Of a stretch of DNA of 5,915 bases, positions 5,085-5,915 are shown piece by piece. The stretch is taken from contig DVMZ01000044.1 in NCBI GenBank assembly GCA_018714725.1, positions 1 to 5,915 of the forward strand, given 5' to 3'. Origin of the DNA: Candidatus Scatosoma pullistercoris. Its GTDB lineage: Bacteria > Bacillota > Clostridia > Christensenellales > Borkfalkiaceae. The position numbers and the translations under genes are program-made. The notes under the pieces were generated by a model. That model had not been told where the DNA came from, made no database searches, and saw only the letters and a list, made by a program, of their open reading frames with translations. The first letter of the stretch is position 1. Each line of letters opens with the position of its first letter.

Positions 5085-5121
5085 TGTCGGCAGAGCAAAA
5101 GGTTTTGCCGTCTTGTCGGCA
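5085..5121. repeat. Small direct and inverted repeats in the spacer
   Basis: TGTCGGCA occurs at 5085-5092 and 5114-5121 (29 nt apart). Between them lies the palindrome GCAAAAGGTTTTGC (5095-5108), and TGCCG-N6-CGGCA (5106-5121) forms another short hairpin. Together with the 5039-5074 stem, this makes a hairpin cluster after the small membrane-protein gene. The function is unknown. Confidence 0.5.
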
Positions 5122-5155
5122 GGAATTGCTGCGGTTGGCAGGAGAAAAGAAAAAC

Positions 5156-5533
5156 TCAGTTTCCGTCCGCTGTTCCGCCCTTATTTTTCCGTGCGGTTCT
5201 TTCTTCCGCCTTGCGCTGTTTTTCCGCTTTTTCCGCCTCGGCAAGCCCGGGATTGTCCCGCAGCTTTTTTGCGTGTTCGGCTTTTGCGATGCAGAAATTG
5301 ATGAGGGAAACGATGGCGATGATAATGCCGATGACGATGAAAATGGCGAGAAGACCCTGCCAGAGAATCTTCAGGGTGGGTTTGATGTTCTCCCAATCGA
5401 GGGGATTGAGCCCCGTGGAAGAGGACTGAGAAGTTTCCTCGGAAAGATCGGAGGAATTGAGGCTGTCGGAAAGTTCCGCATCCGCCTCGTCCGCAAGTCC
5501 GGTGAGAATAAGACGATAGTTGCTTTCGTTCAT
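5156..5533 (-). CDS. Small single-span membrane protein, probable OadG-like gamma subunit
   Basis: The product is 125 residues. It has an acidic, Ser-rich N-terminal region (1-45), one clear membrane span (about 56-81: KILWQGLLAIFIVIGIIIAI, then VSLINF), and a charged helical tail rich in Ala, Lys, Glu and Arg (82-125). Its ATG overlaps the TGA of the decarboxylase beta gene (ATGA), with GGAGG 7 nt upstream, so the two are translationally coupled and probably made in matched amounts. In Na+-pumping decarboxylases the small gamma subunit (OadG) is a single-span protein that holds the complex together, so that role is inferred from position, size and topology. The span usually lies near the N-terminus in OadG; here it is preceded by about 55 residues. 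No sequence motif confirms the family. A longer upstream frame to 5665 is the shadow of the beta gene. Confidence 0.75.
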   Translation of the reverse strand: MNESNYRLILTGLADEADAELSDSLNSSDLSEETSQSSSTGLNPLDWENIKPTLKILWQGLLAIFIVIGIIIAIVSLINFCIAKAEHAKKLRDNPGLAEAEKAEKQRKAEERTARKNKGGTADGN

Positions 5534-5915
5534 ACTGCTACCTCCAAAATGGCAGAGACGAGACCGATGATCAGCCCGCCGATGGTGGCCGAGGCAATCT
5601 GACCGGAAACGTTTGCTCCGACGGCGTGCATCAGAATGTGATTGGACGGGTCTTCCTTGACGCACATTTTTTCAATGACGCGCGCGGACATGGGGAAGGC
5701 GGAAATACCCGCCGCACCGACCATGGGATTGATTTTTTCCTTGCTGAACAGATTCATGAACTTTGCGCACATCACGCCGCCCACCGTATCGAATACGAAA
5801 GCGAACAGGCCCAGTCCCATGATCATCAGCGTTTCCCACTGCACGAACTGTTCCGCCTGCATCTGGAAGGAAATGGTGATGCCGAGCAACAGGGTGATGA
5901 TGTTGGAAAAGGAAT
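5530..5915 (-). CDS. oadB: Na+-translocating decarboxylase beta subunit (OadB family), C-terminal part
   Basis: The last 127 residues are visible; the N-terminal part lies beyond the window. The beta subunit is the membrane core of oxaloacetate, methylmalonyl-CoA or glutaconyl-CoA decarboxylases, where decarboxylation of a biotin-bound carboxyl group drives Na+ export. The segment holds several hydrophobic spans (IITLLLGITISF; LIMGLGLFAFVFDTVGGVMC; ASATIGGLIIGLVSAI). It also has the family signature NPMVGAAGISAFPMSARVIEK followed by EDPSNHILMHAVGANVSGQI. Asn, Gly (+4), Ser (+9) and Arg (+16) in this signature match the spacing of N373, G377, S382 and R389, studied in the Klebsiella enzyme as Na+/proton-path residues, so the pump looks intact. 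Which carboxyl substrate is used cannot be told from this subunit. The stop overlaps the next gene's start by 4 nt. Confidence 0.95.
   Translation of the reverse strand, partial: SFSNIITLLLGITISFQMQAEQFVQWETLMIMGLGLFAFVFDTVGGVMCAKFMNLFSKEKINPMVGAAGISAFPMSARVIEKMCVKEDPSNHILMHAVGANVSGQIASATIGGLIIGLVSAILEVAV

Noticed and set aside
4854..5429. Plus-strand 191-codon frame
   Set aside because: It is antisense to the small membrane-protein gene and the spacer, has no ribosome site and no family resemblance.

Overview
The window looks like a chromosome segment of an anaerobic member of the Bacillota, probably class Clostridia. The evidence is strong purine-rich Shine-Dalgarno sites, an Rrf2 regulator of Firmicutes type, a sodium-pumping decarboxylase beta subunit and an MntE-like CDF transporter. 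The genus cannot be fixed from the sequence alone. Two parts differ in composition: an A+T-richer left part (about 1-1900) and a G+C-rich right part.

Left part (1-1603, minus strand): a tight run of five small, mostly acidic proteins, transcribed toward the window start with gaps of 11, 2, 11 and 8 nt. None has a function I can name. The layout (tiny conserved-looking proteins, each with its own Shine-Dalgarno, two with near-identical 11-nt linkers) is typical of accessory modules of integrative elements or prophages. That is inference, since no integrase, relaxase or structural phage gene is visible.

Boundary (1604-2072): a nested, imperfect inverted repeat of about 280 bp (1614-1893) surrounds a minus-strand intrinsic terminator. 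It is followed by a good sigma-A-type promoter (1979-2007) for the first plus-strand gene.

Centre (2073-3311, plus strand): an Rrf2/IscR-family regulator with three cysteines suited to an Fe-S cluster and its own terminator. Next comes a 176-residue protein made mostly of 29-residue LAPFM repeats, ended by a strong bidirectional terminator at 3272-3311. The stretch 3312-3706 holds no credible gene and switches from pyrimidine-rich to strongly purine-rich.

Right part (3707-5915, minus strand): the C-terminal third of an OadB-type decarboxylase beta subunit enters from the window edge. It overlaps by 4 nt a small single-span membrane protein that I read as an atypical gamma-like (OadG-like) partner. 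After a 282-nt hairpin-rich spacer comes a CDF cation exporter whose metal-site residues (N-D in TM2, D-D in TM5) fit the Mn-exporting branch. The decarboxylase would couple decarboxylation to Na+ export, and the CDF protein would export divalent metal.
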